This document shows, in pieces, positions 19,801 through 27,958 of a DNA stretch of 64,000 bases. This DNA comes from Sipunculus nudus (taxonomy: Eukaryota > Annelida > Sipuncula > Golfingiida > Sipunculidae), in assembly GCA_026874595.1 (NCBI GenBank), contig CM049314.1, positions 59,251,300 through 59,315,299 on the forward strand. The letters are read 5' to 3'. The notes under the pieces are model-generated. The model saw only the letters and a list, made by a program, of their open reading frames with translations, was not told the DNA's origin and searched no databases. The translations under genes and the position numbers were made by a program. How positions within the stretch are numbered: the first letter of the stretch is position 1; the number at the start of each line of letters is the position of its first letter.

Positions 19801-22375
19801 TTTAAGAATGGATATCGAATTCTTATTATAAATGATGATTCTATAGACTATGCCTCCTTTTTACTTTGGATAGCAGTCTGAAAATCACAGTTTTACATTT
19901 TTGCTCACAACTGTAATTAAAAAAGTCATGAAAAATCTAATTTACATTTAACTCTTTCCTAGTGATTTGAAATTATGTAACCGACTAAATTTAATTTTAA
20001 ATCTGATGTGGTATATATAATGAATCATTTAAGTTTGCCCTTTTTATCTAATGATAATGGTGGCGATGCTATCTATTAATTATGTATACATACATTATTC
20101 TATTTTCGATCAATCGATGGATCGATTGGTAGATCATGTGTAATACCTTTGTCGCAATATTTGCCTTCTTTTCCTGTCTGACACCCTTCTAGACAAACTC
20201 CTAGGTTGGTGCATACATCGAATTGGCAGCCAACAGGGCAATTTCTCTCGCAATGTGTACCATATTTATTTCCTGGACAACCTGAAGAATCATTTGCTTA
20301 AGTTTACACCTGTTTCATTTTTTTTCTTTCAGATACAGTCGACATTTATATAAATATAAACTCATGCAAAGGTTGGAGTAAGATAAGATCTAATTGCTAC
20401 CCACTTTACAATTTATTTTACTTACCAAAGTGGACACTTTCGAGTTATATTAAGCTTTATTTACTTTTAAATGATATCAAGTAGGCTAAACCTCTCACGT
20501 TTGTCGCACATTGATCCGCTGTAGCCGTCCTTGCAGGCGCATTTTCCATCTTTTTCACAGATATTTCCTTTACATCCTTGCGAACACATTGACTGGCATG
20601 TGGTACCATACATACCAGATTTACAGCTACATTCGCCATTGAAAATGGAGCAGTGGTTGCTGCACCCCGTAGAGCAAAGTTTCGTACAATTATTGCCGTA
20701 AAATCCCTCTGAACATTCTGTCAAATTCATTGTTTCCTCAGATATAACTAGACTTCAACAGGGCAAATAGTTTAAGAGAAACTTTCTGACCGCTATATAC
20801 GTTCCTTTTTGTTTACAAAGAGTCAGAGCTAACACTTACGTTGAGAACATTGTTCTCCAGAGTAACCTGGCTTGCATTGACATCTGCCATGACTAGAGTG
20901 GCATGAAGATTCGCAGCCTGCAGAGCATACTTTCTCACACCACGGCCCATATTTATCTTTAGGGCAATCTGAAAATGATTGTAGAGAACCAATCCTAAAC
21001 GGTAGCATTTCCTTATTTTGTGCATTTAGGAAGGGCATAAGATTTATACATCTGCTCAATGATTTTTATGTGTCTGTTAAGGGTCAAATTTAAAATAAGA
21101 ATATATTGATAAATGCGTATTGAAATCACGGAAAAAGATATTTTATGTTTTTGTTTCGCTTACTCTTTTAATAATGCTCCTCACCTGAGCCACATTCGAT
21201 ACCTCCCTCATTTTCAACGCAGCCGTCGATACACATTCCTGTTACATGGTGACAATTACGTCCTTGACATTTGATGGAACACTGATGCTCGCACTGACTT
21301 CCAAATGAACCACGTGCACACTCTAGATGTATTATTCAAATAGTTTGTCTGCATATCCCAATATCCTCCATATAATCGAGGTAAAATACAAAGAATGCTC
21401 TTGTTTTGCACTAATTTCGTTCTTTTTAAGTTTTCTACTTTTTTATGTACGATTTTCAATAATGATGGATAGCAGTGAGACGCAAGGAAATACCCTGCAA
21501 AGGATAAATCCACTACAAAGCCTATCTAAATAGAATACTCACTTGATAAACATACAGGAGGGGCAAAACCTGGGACACATTTGCATATGCCACTGTACCT
21601 CTCGCAGTTTCCTTCAAGACAGTTCACGGAACAGGATTTTTCACATAAATTGCCGTACTTTCCTGGTCCGCAGTCTCCATCACAAAAGAAAGAGCTCTTA
21701 CATCCTTTCACGCAAGATGGAGGGCATTTCAACTGGCATTTATTTCCATAATATCCAACTAGACACTCTGCAATCATTTTGATCAAGGGATTAGTTACGA
21801 AATCGTTAATAGCTAATGTCTAATTAGGAAACATTTATAAAATGTTAAAATGATAAAAGCTTAAATCGATTGGAACTTATCTTGACGTTTATTGGCGCCA
21901 TCAAACGGATATCCTACGAATACCAAGTTAATTCCCCATTTATAATAGATGATTTCAATAAAGACTTAGCATCTTTCTCGAGATGTATAGATCTAAACGT
22001 GGAACTATGACCAAATATCTATCAAGAAATATCCGATTATCTTGGAAAATCTAAATCTAAAAAATATCTAAATTAATCTTGAACTTAAATCATATGGTTT
22101 GATGGTCAATTTTTTTCACTAGGCCGACAGCAAGAAATGTAAACATTTCGTTGATTTCAATCTTTAAGAGCCAGTGTTGGAGAATAAATGTGTCCCGAAT
22201 TTAAAAGTCAGGTAAGGGTGCGTCAAGAAAGCCAGAAAGGACAAGAAACTTATGACTCATATGTCCAACTGAAGCAATAATTCGTATAGTTGCTTAACCT
22301 ACCAAGAGTCGCAAAGGTAACACGGGTAAAAATGATGATTTGCACAGCTATTACTGTCACAGAAACCATCTTCAT
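3700..22375 (-). CDS. Multi-EGF-domain transmembrane receptor (MEGF10/11- or SREC-like), 24-exon model
   Basis: Joining 22303-22375, 21543-21767, 21185-21322, 20840-20968, 20499-20717, 20147-20281, 16837-16965, 16378-16506, 15953-16081, 15414-15632, 15068-15202, 14578-14796, 9625-9843, 8825-9043, 8321-8539, 7630-7848, 7123-7341, 6318-6536, 5926-6135, 5428-5646, 4853-5068, 4521-4739, 4259-4349 and 3700-3760 (all complement) gives 4209 nt, an uninterrupted frame of 1402 residues. Order: signal peptide, about 35 EGF-like modules of the C-x-x-G-x-x-G-x-x-C type, one transmembrane helix, short tail with YYASLF. Every ectodomain border is phase 1, so exons can be gained or lost without frameshift. 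Such proteins act at the cell surface, typically in phagocytic recognition; that role here is inferred from the family. The model could be two genes joined at the 3.2 kb intron between 20147 and 16965, but no second signal exon or intermediate stop was seen. Confidence 0.8.
4000..4102 (-). CDS. Possible alternative cytoplasmic exon
   Basis: An acceptor (ATACGTTTTATTAG) and a donor (AAAG|GTAAAT) enclose 103 nt that are open in the phase set by the transmembrane exon, reading RICGKDSSSGVFLDRL and ending phase 0 after LIVISK. If included, the 3700-3760 exon would be read in another frame and stop after QKGPLPE. It may be an alternative tail, a cryptic exon, or chance. Confidence 0.3.
4259..4349 (-). 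CDS. Multi-EGF gene, transmembrane exon
   Basis: The acceptor TTGTCATTCTAG and the donor AATCAG|GTGAGC bound 91 nt. In phase 1 it reads VIIWSHLVQE followed by a hydrophobic run of about 20 residues (MILLSASLG...LFCCTI) and a split Arg/Ser codon, leaving phase 2. It directly follows the last EGF exon, which is where the membrane span of a MEGF-type receptor is expected. A downstream ATG could also make it look like a signal-peptide exon of another gene; its in-phase upstream acceptor argues for an internal exon. Confidence 0.65.
4521..4739 (-). CDS. Multi-EGF gene, exon 22 (last EGF pair)
   Basis: This is a 219-nt phase 1-1 exon with two EGF-like modules, from ECTDGTYGIGC to CTCKRGYVGPRCD. 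The donor is GATG|GTAGCA, weaker than most in this gene. If it were not used, translation would stop four codons later (GSIS then TAA), giving a secreted form without the membrane span. Confidence 0.8.
4853..5068 (-). CDS. Multi-EGF gene, exon 21
   Basis: This is a 216-nt phase 1-1 exon with two EGF-like modules, from CPSTHYGPDC to GFYGENCEY. The acceptor is TTTTGAACAG and the donor TATG|GTAAGC. It is one codon shorter than the 219-nt class because the second module is compact (KCVDQCDGKGFC). Confidence 0.85.
5428..5646 (-). CDS. Multi-EGF gene, exon 20
   Basis: This is a 219-nt phase 1-1 exon with two EGF-like modules, from GCPTGMFGQNC to GFKGVNCTE. The donor is GAGT|GTGAGG; an alternative GT two bases earlier would break the phase. 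NGT sequons suggest N-glycosylation. Confidence 0.8.
5926..6135 (-). CDS. Multi-EGF gene, exon 19, lacking the first cysteine
   Basis: This is a 210-nt phase 1-1 exon with two EGF-like modules, from GQFGHQCSNSC to GFIGLKCDE. It is three codons shorter than its 219-nt siblings: the usual opening Cys-x-x before the G-x-(Y/F)-G motif is missing, so the first module has lost its first cysteine. The donor is CGAAG|GTGCAA. Confidence 0.75.
6318..6536 (-). CDS. Multi-EGF gene, exon 18 (cassette copy 3, E-type)
   Basis: This is a 219-nt phase 1-1 exon with two EGF-like modules, from ECTPGTYGIMC to GFLPPHCTK. The acceptor is TGCTTTCTAG and the donor AAGG|GTAAAC. It differs from exons 14 and 16 by only a few residues and is the second exon of a tandemly repeated two-exon cassette. 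Confidence 0.85.
6743..6797. repeat. (TA)n microsatellite
   Basis: About 27 uninterrupted TA dinucleotides in the intron between exons 17 and 18. Confidence 0.95.
7123..7341 (-). CDS. Multi-EGF gene, exon 17 (cassette copy 3, A-type)
   Basis: This is a 219-nt phase 1-1 exon with two EGF-like modules, from ACSAGYHGKGC to GFFGVKCDQ. The donor is CAGG|GTAAGA. It closely matches exons 15 and 13 and pairs with the E-type exon 18 downstream. Confidence 0.85.
7630..7848 (-). CDS. Multi-EGF gene, exon 16 (cassette copy 2, E-type)
   Basis: This is a 219-nt phase 1-1 exon with two EGF-like modules, from ECSPGTYGNMC to GFLPPHCAK. The acceptor is AATGTCCAG and the donor AAGG|GTAAAC. It is nearly identical to exons 14 and 18, including conserved WYDDRCQHRCG in the spacer. 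Confidence 0.85.
8321..8539 (-). CDS. Multi-EGF gene, exon 15 (cassette copy 2, A-type)
   Basis: This is a 219-nt phase 1-1 exon with two EGF-like modules, from ACSAGYHGKRC to GFSGVKCDQ. The donor is CAGG|GTAAGA. It carries NGT sequons like its siblings and is flanked by introns that resemble those of the other cassette copies. Confidence 0.85.
8825..9043 (-). CDS. Multi-EGF gene, exon 14 (cassette copy 1, E-type)
   Basis: This is a 219-nt phase 1-1 exon with two EGF-like modules, from ECSPGTYGIMC to GFLPPHCTK. The acceptor is GATTTTCAG and the donor AAGG|GTAAAC. Over most of its length the protein is identical to exon 18 (6318-6536). Confidence 0.85.
9077..9300 (+). mobile_element. Possible pogo/Tigger-type DNA transposon fragment
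   Basis: The segment starts TA-CAGTGGGAAACCGCC and continues with repeated ACGACCA(C/T) words (9109-9120, 9130-9137, 9192-9199, 9259-9266). CAGTGG termini next to TA and tetrads of this kind are typical of terminal regions of Tc1/mariner-superfamily pogo/Tigger elements. No matching inverted end or transposase was seen, so this would be a truncated fragment. It lies in the intron between exons 13 and 14. Confidence 0.35.
9625..9843 (-). CDS. Multi-EGF gene, exon 13 (cassette copy 1, A-type)
   Basis: This is a 219-nt phase 1-1 exon with two EGF-like modules, from ACSAGFYGKHC to GFSGDKCDQ. The acceptor is TTCTAAAG and the donor CAAG|GTATGA. It is the most divergent of the three A-type exons (NPSNGTC instead of SPSDG), consistent with being the oldest copy. 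Confidence 0.85.
10016..10082. repeat. (TA)n microsatellite
   Basis: TA tract interrupted once by TTCTTTATT, in the large intron between exons 12 and 13. Confidence 0.9.
11496..11552. repeat. (TA)n microsatellite
   Basis: Uninterrupted TA tract of about 28 units inside the inverted-repeat-bounded segment. Confidence 0.95.
13118..13160. repeat. (TA)n microsatellite
   Basis: Uninterrupted TA tract of about 21 units. Confidence 0.95.
13327..13365. repeat. (TA)n microsatellite
   Basis: TA tract with one CATATATG interruption at its right end. Confidence 0.9.
13388..13434. repeat. 22-bp direct repeat, two copies
   Basis: The word TAAATTAATATATTATAGCG is repeated head to tail, about 22 bp apart. 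Confidence 0.8.
13493..13534. repeat. (TA)n microsatellite preceded by (TG)n
   Basis: A short GTGTGTGTG run passes into about 20 TA units. Confidence 0.9.
13803..13841. repeat. (TA)n microsatellite
   Basis: TA tract with a CATATATA interruption. Confidence 0.9.
14578..14796 (-). CDS. Multi-EGF gene, exon 12
   Basis: This is a 219-nt phase 1-1 exon with two EGF-like modules, from ECNAGKWGSGC to GYQGTRCLT. The acceptor is AATGAATTCAG and the donor ACAG|GTAAAT. It is separated from exon 13 by a 4.7 kb intron that holds the inverted-repeat segment. Confidence 0.85.
15068..15202 (-). CDS. Multi-EGF gene, exon 11, non-canonical GC donor
   Basis: This 135-nt exon reads GCHENRYGKHC, then CPIGCKMDQCSRNGIC and ends GKDGQKCQK. 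It is homologous to exon 6 (20147-20281) and the same length. The acceptor is canonical, but the position matching exon 6's donor reads AAAAAG|GCATCC: GC instead of GT. Either it uses a GC-AG intron or the donor is mutated. Because it is phase 1-1, skipping would keep the frame. Confidence 0.7.
15414..15632 (-). CDS. Multi-EGF gene, exon 10
   Basis: This is a 219-nt phase 1-1 exon with two EGF-like modules, from ECLRGFYGKGC (Q after splicing) to GYTGRKCDQ. The acceptor is GTTGTTCACAG and the donor CAAA|GTAGTT. It is the counterpart of exon 5 in the older duplicated block. Confidence 0.85.
15953..16081 (-). CDS. Multi-EGF gene, exon 9
   Basis: This is a 129-nt phase 1-1 exon with a single EGF-like module, from CPKGTYGQGCKKTC to GFRGYQCSQ. 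The donor is CAGC|GTAGGT. It is the counterpart of exon 4 (both end in CSQ). Confidence 0.85.
16378..16506 (-). CDS. Multi-EGF gene, exon 8
   Basis: This is a 129-nt phase 1-1 exon with a single EGF-like module, from ECTKGTYGQECSKIC to GFLGNQCTK. The donor is AAAC|GTACGT. Confidence 0.85.
16837..16965 (-). CDS. Multi-EGF gene, exon 7
   Basis: This is a 129-nt phase 1-1 exon with a single EGF-like module, from DCPSGTYGNDC to GFYGNKCSH. The donor is CATG|GTGAGT. It closely resembles exon 8, suggesting single-exon duplication. Confidence 0.85.
16966..18880. other. Intron sequence with unrecognised, possibly decayed repeat (17.3-18.85 kb)
   Basis: The part from about 17.34 to 18.85 kb has higher GC and several medium open frames on both strands (112 residues at 17577-17915 plus, 104 at 18360-18674 plus, 83 at 18287-18538 minus) with no recognisable domain. 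The density of overlapping frames on both strands, with no splice structure, suggests an old mobile element or duplicated gene piece. I cannot assign it. Confidence 0.3.
18882..19225 (+). mobile_element. tRNA-derived SINE
   Basis: The head has an A-box-like TGGCTAAGGGGTAGAGCA and a B-box GAGTTCAAATC spaced as in a tRNA gene, then an unrelated GC-richer body (GGTCGGCCCCCACCCAGG, then CATGTGGGTGATTACACATC) ending near GGAACTGTGCAG. The loop between the boxes does not fold as a proper anticodon arm. Same-sense A/B boxes plus a body are diagnostic of a tRNA-headed SINE. Confidence 0.75.
19500..19742 (-). pseudogene. Possible F5/8 type C (discoidin) domain fragment
   Basis: The minus-strand frame contains RSSSHWASKDGKWWKI followed by LLGVQVFAG and VDNQVQISLQWTG. 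This resembles the middle of an F5/8C domain, where W-x-x-x-DG-x-W-hydrophobic-x-V is followed by a hydrophobic strand and an N/Q-V-x-I-S strand. No flanking in-phase phase-1 splice sites were found. It lies in the intron between exons 6 and 7. It could be a relic domain exon or chance similarity. Confidence 0.25.
20147..20281 (-). CDS. Multi-EGF gene, exon 6
   Basis: This is a 135-nt phase 1-1 exon, from RCPGNKYGTHCERNC to GKEGKYCDK. The acceptor is TGATTCTTCAG and the donor AAAG|GTATTA. This module differs from ordinary modules in its VGCQFDVCTNLGVCLEGC core. Exon 11 is its duplicate. Confidence 0.85.
20499..20717 (-). CDS. Multi-EGF gene, exon 5
   Basis: This is a 219-nt phase 1-1 exon with two EGF-like modules, from CSEGFYGNNC to GYSGSMCDK. 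The acceptor is AATTTGACAG and the donor AAAC|GTGAGA. Confidence 0.85.
20840..20968 (-). CDS. Multi-EGF gene, exon 4
   Basis: This is a 129-nt phase 1-1 exon with a single EGF-like module, from DCPKDKYGPWC to GYSGEQCSQ. The acceptor is AATCATTTTCAG and the donor CAAC|GTAAGT. Confidence 0.85.
21185..21322 (-). CDS. Multi-EGF gene, exon 3
   Basis: This 138-nt phase 1-1 exon holds one atypical EGF-like module, from CARGSFGSQCEHQC through CHHVTGMCIDGC to ECGS. The acceptor is AATACATCTAG and the donor TCAG|GTGAGG. It is related to the 135-nt class (exons 6 and 11). Confidence 0.8.
21543..21767 (-). CDS. Multi-EGF gene, exon 2
   Basis: This is a 225-nt phase 1-1 exon with two EGF-like modules, from ECLVGYYGNKC through CVKGCKSSFFCDGDC to GFAPPVCLS. 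The acceptor is AATGATTGCAG and the donor TCAA|GTGAGT. It encodes the mature N-terminus right after the signal peptide; there is no EMI domain, which vertebrate MEGF10 has there. Confidence 0.8.
22303..22375 (-). CDS. Multi-EGF gene, exon 1, signal peptide
   Basis: ATG at 22375 opens MKMVSVTVIAVQIIIF, then TRVTFATL and a phase-1 donor CTTG|GTAGGT. A basic start and a hydrophobic core of about 12 residues fit a signal peptide. Its phase 1 matches the next exon, giving an acidic Glu-Cys junction. Confidence 0.75.
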
Positions 22376-22439
22376 ATGGGTCTGCAAATACTCTATTCAC
22401 AGAACTCTTCAACAGCGTTTAACAAAGCTCTTAGTTGAC

Positions 22440-22455
22440 TAAAAAGTATAAAAAA
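22440..22455 (-). promoter_or_regulatory. TATA-like element of the multi-EGF gene
   Basis: On the minus strand the sequence reads TTTTTTTATACTTTTT about 70 bp upstream of the start codon. That position would place a transcription start roughly 40 bp before ATG. AT-rich surroundings make this weak evidence. Confidence 0.3.
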
Positions 22456-22559
22456 AATCAACGCGGCAGAGATTTAAAAATGTCAGTGATTTTATAGTTA
22501 TTAACATAAACTGTTCTTTTTTAGATTTGTTTTGGGTGGAGGTAAACGCCTTCATTTTT

Positions 22560-22799
22560 TTATGCCAATTATCCTTATGTAAACCAGGTTCGGTGTTCCA
22601 CCCCTGCGGGTCATGGGTGTGTGTCATTCCCATTGCTGAACCTCCGAAAGACGCATTCGCTTTGTGAATAAAACACGACTTTAGGGCACAGTGTCCCCAT
22701 TGAACCTTACCTTGGGTGGGACCAAACCCCAAAGTACCTCACCGCCTCGGTTGATCTCCCGGCTTTGAGGCTAGTGCTCTACTCTTGAGCCACAGAAGT
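22560..22799 (-). mobile_element. tRNA-derived SINE, minus orientation
   Basis: On the minus strand the head reads CTGTGGCTCAAGAGTAGAGCA (A-box region) and then GAGATCAACCGAGGC (B-box region), followed by a body rich in GGTTTGGTCCCACCC. It sits about 190 bp upstream of the multi-EGF start codon. Its head resembles the plus-strand SINE at 18.9 kb, but the body is different, suggesting a second family. Confidence 0.7.
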
Positions 22800-25000
22800 T
22801 GATATTTGGACAAAAAGTTAATAAGTTAGAGTTTGATGAAACGTCCTCTAATTACAAAGGTATACTTTCCACCTGTATTAAGATGAGATATAATGTTGAT
22901 CGTAATCTGAGAACATACAGAACATAACCTCGAAACTAACCGGGTATGAGTGACATGAAACGAATGAGGCAAAAAACCTCAACATATTGTATTGTTCTCA
23001 AGTTTTTAAAACATGGTTATTCGTTATATAAATAAGCATTAATAATAGCTACACTAACCCAGGGGTCTACTTGATTGCTACTGTTAATCACAGTTTAGTG
23101 ACATCGGTGTGTTCATAATCAGTCTGGTAATTAAAACCATTGTGATTTCTATTTCGCACTATCATTTCGTGCGGATGATAAAAAAGTATAATAAGGGTCA
23201 GAATAAGATGAAAGTGGATTGATACATTTATGTTACTTGTTATGGCTGGTCATTTTCAGTTTTGATCGAGGAGATGAACATTACTTTTTGGGTTTCTTGC
23301 AATCCAACTACAAAATGTTTTGCAGCACCTATCTTTAAAAATGTTTACAAAATGTTGAGTTCATTAATTACATTGAATTCGATGTTATCTTTGTCTCGGA
23401 CATGAAACGCCTTAAATCGTAAAGCAAACCTTGCTCAATGATAAGAACCAGAAAAAAGAGATGAAATCATGAGAGTGCAGGATCCTTTCCAATTTATTTA
23501 ATGTTATGGATACTTGGCAGCTTACTAGTGGACAGTGTCCTGTAAATATATCCAATTCAACAGGATAACAGGAGCTGTAATTACTATCCCGGTACACTTA
23601 TGCAGAGGCTAAAGACTCATCATGAACCCTGGTACTGTCACGAAAGTGTTTGTTTATATAAGCGTCACTGTGGCGGGGAGAGACTCGTGTCTCAGGAATT
23701 AAATTATTTTAGAGAGTTGAAAACTTGTTAATTTAGTCTCGCGGCAGACGGCCACAAACCTCAGAACTGAGCACACGTATTTAAAATGCTCTGTAAAACC
23801 TGTGAAAATCAGAAAATCAGAGGCTGAAGCTTTAAACTTTGAAATGTACAGTATTGCAGCTATCAACGGGACGCATCACTAAACCGTGACAGGCTACCTG
23901 GAGGGGTAGCTCGGACCACGTGGCACATGAGGCTGGGGTCGGCTTGACACCGTACAACCATGCTGAGAGGTTGGGATCGGGCACTGTTCGATACTGAGGC
24001 CTGGTAAGCCTGATAGTTGGCTTCTTTTGATAACGGAACTAGTGACATTGCAGCCTCGTAATGAATGTCATTTGATGTCGGTAGCATAACCCCGTAATTA
24101 ATTCTTAAGTACCCGCAGCACGTGTTTTGTAAATGTTTTCATATGTTAAAGGCTACCGCGTGTCGGCATCATTGTCCATCGGTTTATTCCTGTAATATCA
24201 TGTAGTTGCCTCTTTTTCTGGGGCCCGGGACGGCAGGGCAACGACCGTTTACGTACATGGCTACTGGTAACGCCCAGCAGCAGGCCGTCTGATACACGAG
24301 GCGACGCGAGGCACAGCGGCTGAGGCAATATCAGTTTTCTTAAATAAATGTTTAAACCAAACAACATTCTTGTAATTTGTCATATGCCTTCCCGCCTTTA
24401 GTTTGGTAGAAAAAGAACTCAATTACGAATTTTCGTAACAGATACTGTATCGTGAATTAGAGAAATATAATCAGTATTTTGACAATAAAGTTAAAGAGTC
24501 GATATTGGGTCAGAATTTTAATAAAGAACGCAGGTGTATTAAGAAAACGGAAGGGCGCATGGAGTAACACTGTTCATATCATAATATATCAATTCCTATC
24601 TATATTGTGAAATAAAAAAATAAGACATGCAGTAGCATAGATATTTCATAGGAATGTTCTCCCACCATTTGTTTCACTAATGATTATGGAGCTGTCCTCG
24701 CATATCATTTTGGTACAATAAAGACAGCCAGCTTAGCTGGAGTATTCGGTAGAATCTGTCGAAGGCTCTGACGATGATAATACTCTATATATCATCAATG
24801 ACATCAAAAAGAATTTAAGAACTGGCACTGAAAGTAGATAATATAGATAATGGTGTTTGTCCTAACAAAAGCAAAATGTACACTAAGTTCAGGTTTAACC
24901 CATAAAGTTTCCTTTTCAATTACAGGGCTCATGAAACCCTTAACGATACTTATTGAATCAACGATTGTGTTTACACAAAACATATCCATGGATAGGCAGC
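22800..25000. other. Intergenic stretch, no convincing gene
   Basis: AT-rich DNA with stops in all frames. A GC-richer patch at 23.86-24.37 kb carries two adjacent minus-strand frames of 73-74 codons with no recognised domain; it may be a decayed repeat. Confidence 0.4.
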
Positions 25001-25015
25001 TTCTGAAGGCATTTT

Positions 25016-25183
25016 AGCGGTAGAAAGTGATGCAGATGATTCGCAGCCTGAAAATGAGCTGGAGACAAGAGAGCGCAATTGTGCTCTAGTAGATAGTATA
25101 AATCGTTTCTGTGATCAAGAATGTAATTATCTGCTTAAGGGTAAAATTGGAGACTTTGAAAGTTTAGCTGCTCGTAAGACTTA
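25016..25183 (+). CDS. Possible isolated terminal exon, unrecognised
   Basis: The acceptor-like GGCATTTTAG is followed by an open frame of 55 codons ending in TAA at 25181-25183: VESDADDSQPENELETRE, then NCALVDSINRFCDQECNY and LAARKT. The acidic start and regular composition are unlike the surrounding DNA. No upstream partner exon was found. It may be a remnant of a gene or of a mobile element. Confidence 0.25.
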
Positions 25184-26994
25184 AAAAAGTATGTGTGTTA
25201 TAATTAACGTAATTGTTATAACCACTTAAGCATGCGTACATCCTGTATATTATTATTTGTACTGAGAGCACAGCATTATCGCATTATTATGGTAAATGTC
25301 AAGTTGACATTTAAGTTGAAGGGATGACAGTGTCACAGAATGGTTAATGTTAGATGTGTTATTGTATTATATATGTGTATCAACCTCTTACTGGTTTTAT
25401 GGTGTACATGTTTGAAGAATACAATGGCTAACACTATAATACGTTACCAGTTCTACTGAGATGTGCTCCGATATTTTAAGTTGAGAGGTAAAACTGGTAG
25501 TTGTGTTTCAACCGTGCATTACATGTAAAATAATTCAAGCTGGGAGTAGAGTAAACTAAGCTTACCATTAGCATTGGTGAGAGTAAACAGCTGGTCATCG
25601 ATGATTGCATATTAACACACTCTGTATGGTATTTTTTATTATAAAAGTTCGAGTTACTAGTGTGGTTCGTTTAAACAACGACCGATAAATACAACGACAG
25701 TTATAACCAATATATGAGGATTACAAAGCCTCGTATTTTTTTAATATTACATGTATTCATGTAATTCGATTAATTAACCTATTTTGTTGAAATTTGCACT
25801 GCTCTAGCGGGAGTGATTCGTCTACTGGTGAGCAGAATTACTTTCAATTTAAATGTAAACCACTCCATTTTTGATATGTAAATTTAATTTATCGTCAAAT
25901 ATAGTGTTTTGAGTATTATGTTCTAACTCCCTAGGCATCATATTTGCTCGTTATTGAATGAGTTGGATGAGGTGGTATCTTTTCAAAAATATATTGGCAG
26001 CATTCGTTTTTGAAAATTAATATATACATAAATTTGTTTTATAATTATATGAAAGATAACATGAAAGAGGAATTGCATCAAAGCAATGACGCAGAATACA
26101 CCTAGATGGTCACGCTCTGCTATATTTTAACCCAGAAAGTGTTTATGTATAAGGGTAACCATTTCAAAAACGATAAGTTATCTGTGCGAGATAATACACA
26201 CAGTCAGCTAGATTCGGAGGCCAAAATGGAAACTATAACAAAGTCTTGTATTAGGAAAAAAAAAAACCTTACACATGAGAATCGTTTGCCATCAAGTAAT
26301 GAATCAGAGGTTCACTATATAAGCCACGGTTCTAATTTAGGAGGAGAAAAGTTAACCCTTTTCTCAGCATATTGAGAGTAATCTATATTTTTTTCCGTTT
26401 TCCGAAAGCTTGGGGGTGGGGGGACAAGCATTTTGATCAGTGGTCTGAAGTCAAGTTAGAACAAAACTTAATCGCATGTGTTACTCGGTTTCCTTTCAGC
26501 CTACGTTATGGACGACAAGGACATATATGATTTATTGTATTTAACCTGTTTTTAGGAAAAGTGCGTACCCCTTTTTCAACTGATTCATCGGAGGAAAAGG
26601 TCAAATGACATTGCCATTGGTGACAGAATGGTTAATCTCAGCCCACAGTCTGGAAACAGTGGTCACCAGCTTGTCGTCGGCTGCTGTCAGCATGTGTTTC
26701 CGTTTCACTGAGTCAATGGTATCTGGCACCTTCATTTTATCGTCTTCTTTAGGTTACACTTTGACCTTCATGGTTATAGTGGATCTGCCGATGATCGCAG
26801 CCCTCTTCTGCATATTAGCACACTCTGTATGGTATTTACATAATAAAAGTTCGAGTTAATAGTGTTGTTCGTTTTAACAGCAACCGGTAAATATTGCTAC
26901 AGTTATAACCAGCAATAGGATTATCGACTTGTCGCTTTTGTGGTGCAGGATGCATTATTTCGCCTCCATACGGGCGAAGTGAATTAATTTCGAA

Positions 26995-27111
26995 ATGCCG
27001 ACACCTGAAACTACCGAACCATGTAAAAAGAAAGTAACAGTTAAAGCTGGGTCCCCAACAAGCGTCAGCTATCTGATGATCGCCCGGGTGCCGATACCGG
27101 CAACGGCGTGA
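26995..27111 (+). other. Small open frame conserved between duplication copies (copy A)
   Basis: ATG to TGA, 38 residues, MPTPETTEPCKKKVTVKAGS then SYLMIARVPIPATA. The copy-B version (36118-36234) differs by two bases, both third-position synonymous, while the flanks differ more. A longer minus-strand frame of 97 codons (26836-27129) overlaps it, so the coding strand is uncertain and neither may be real. Confidence 0.25.
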
Positions 27112-27958
27112 AACTCCGAGTAATAACACGATGCTCCAGCGTGCTTAACGTTTAGTTTAAGGAGCTATATATGCTAAACTGATGTAATTTACTTTTTTTT
27201 AGAACAATTTTGCACACTATTCATTAGTATACTTAATAATGATAGTCATTTTTATTCAGCTGGTGAGACACAGAAAGGATCATCATATTCAGTTTGCTGA
27301 ATTTAACATAAGCAAGTTTATATGGTAAAGATTAAACCAATAATTAAGATTAAAGAATAGTTAATTCATGAATAACAAGTTATTTAATATTGTACAAACA
27401 AACTTAATTCATCAACGGATATTCTGTTAGCTCATTTATTGAGGAGCTAGTCTTGGCTGATTTCATTCATGGTTACATGATCGTGATTAGTTGTTTGTAC
27501 ATTGTTTAAAACAGATTTGTCAATTACTTTCCTTCAAATCATAACCATGCTCAGTTATTAACGATCTAATTTGGCTTCTTTCCATAGTGGTTACATGCTC
27601 GTGATTAGTTGCTTAACTTAAAAAGTGCTATTATTTACTTGTCCCTCCACTCATAACCATGCTAGGCTAAAGAGGAATGGTGGTGCTTTATGATTAATGG
27701 GATAATAGATTGGTATCAAACAGTGACAAAAACTAGATCAAGTTTGAAAACAAAACATATATTGTTTTGCACTCCTGATTTAAGGTTTTTTCTAATGAAA
27801 TATAGCCCCTCATAGAGGTAACAAGGGAAATGTACAAATATCGAACAAAACCTAACCAATTTCATAATTGACAAGGTACTGAATGTTATAAATAAAACGA
27901 CACTTCTGTTTCCACAAATGATGTATTTATTTGAACAGGGTGATGCTGACTGGATAAA

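Noticed and set aside
26605-26859. 84-residue plus-strand frame with hydrophobic stretches, present in both duplication copies (also 35728-35982)
   Set aside because: A different frame on the opposite strand is equally open, copy differences include radical replacements, and no domain or splice context supports it. Conservation follows simply from the duplication.
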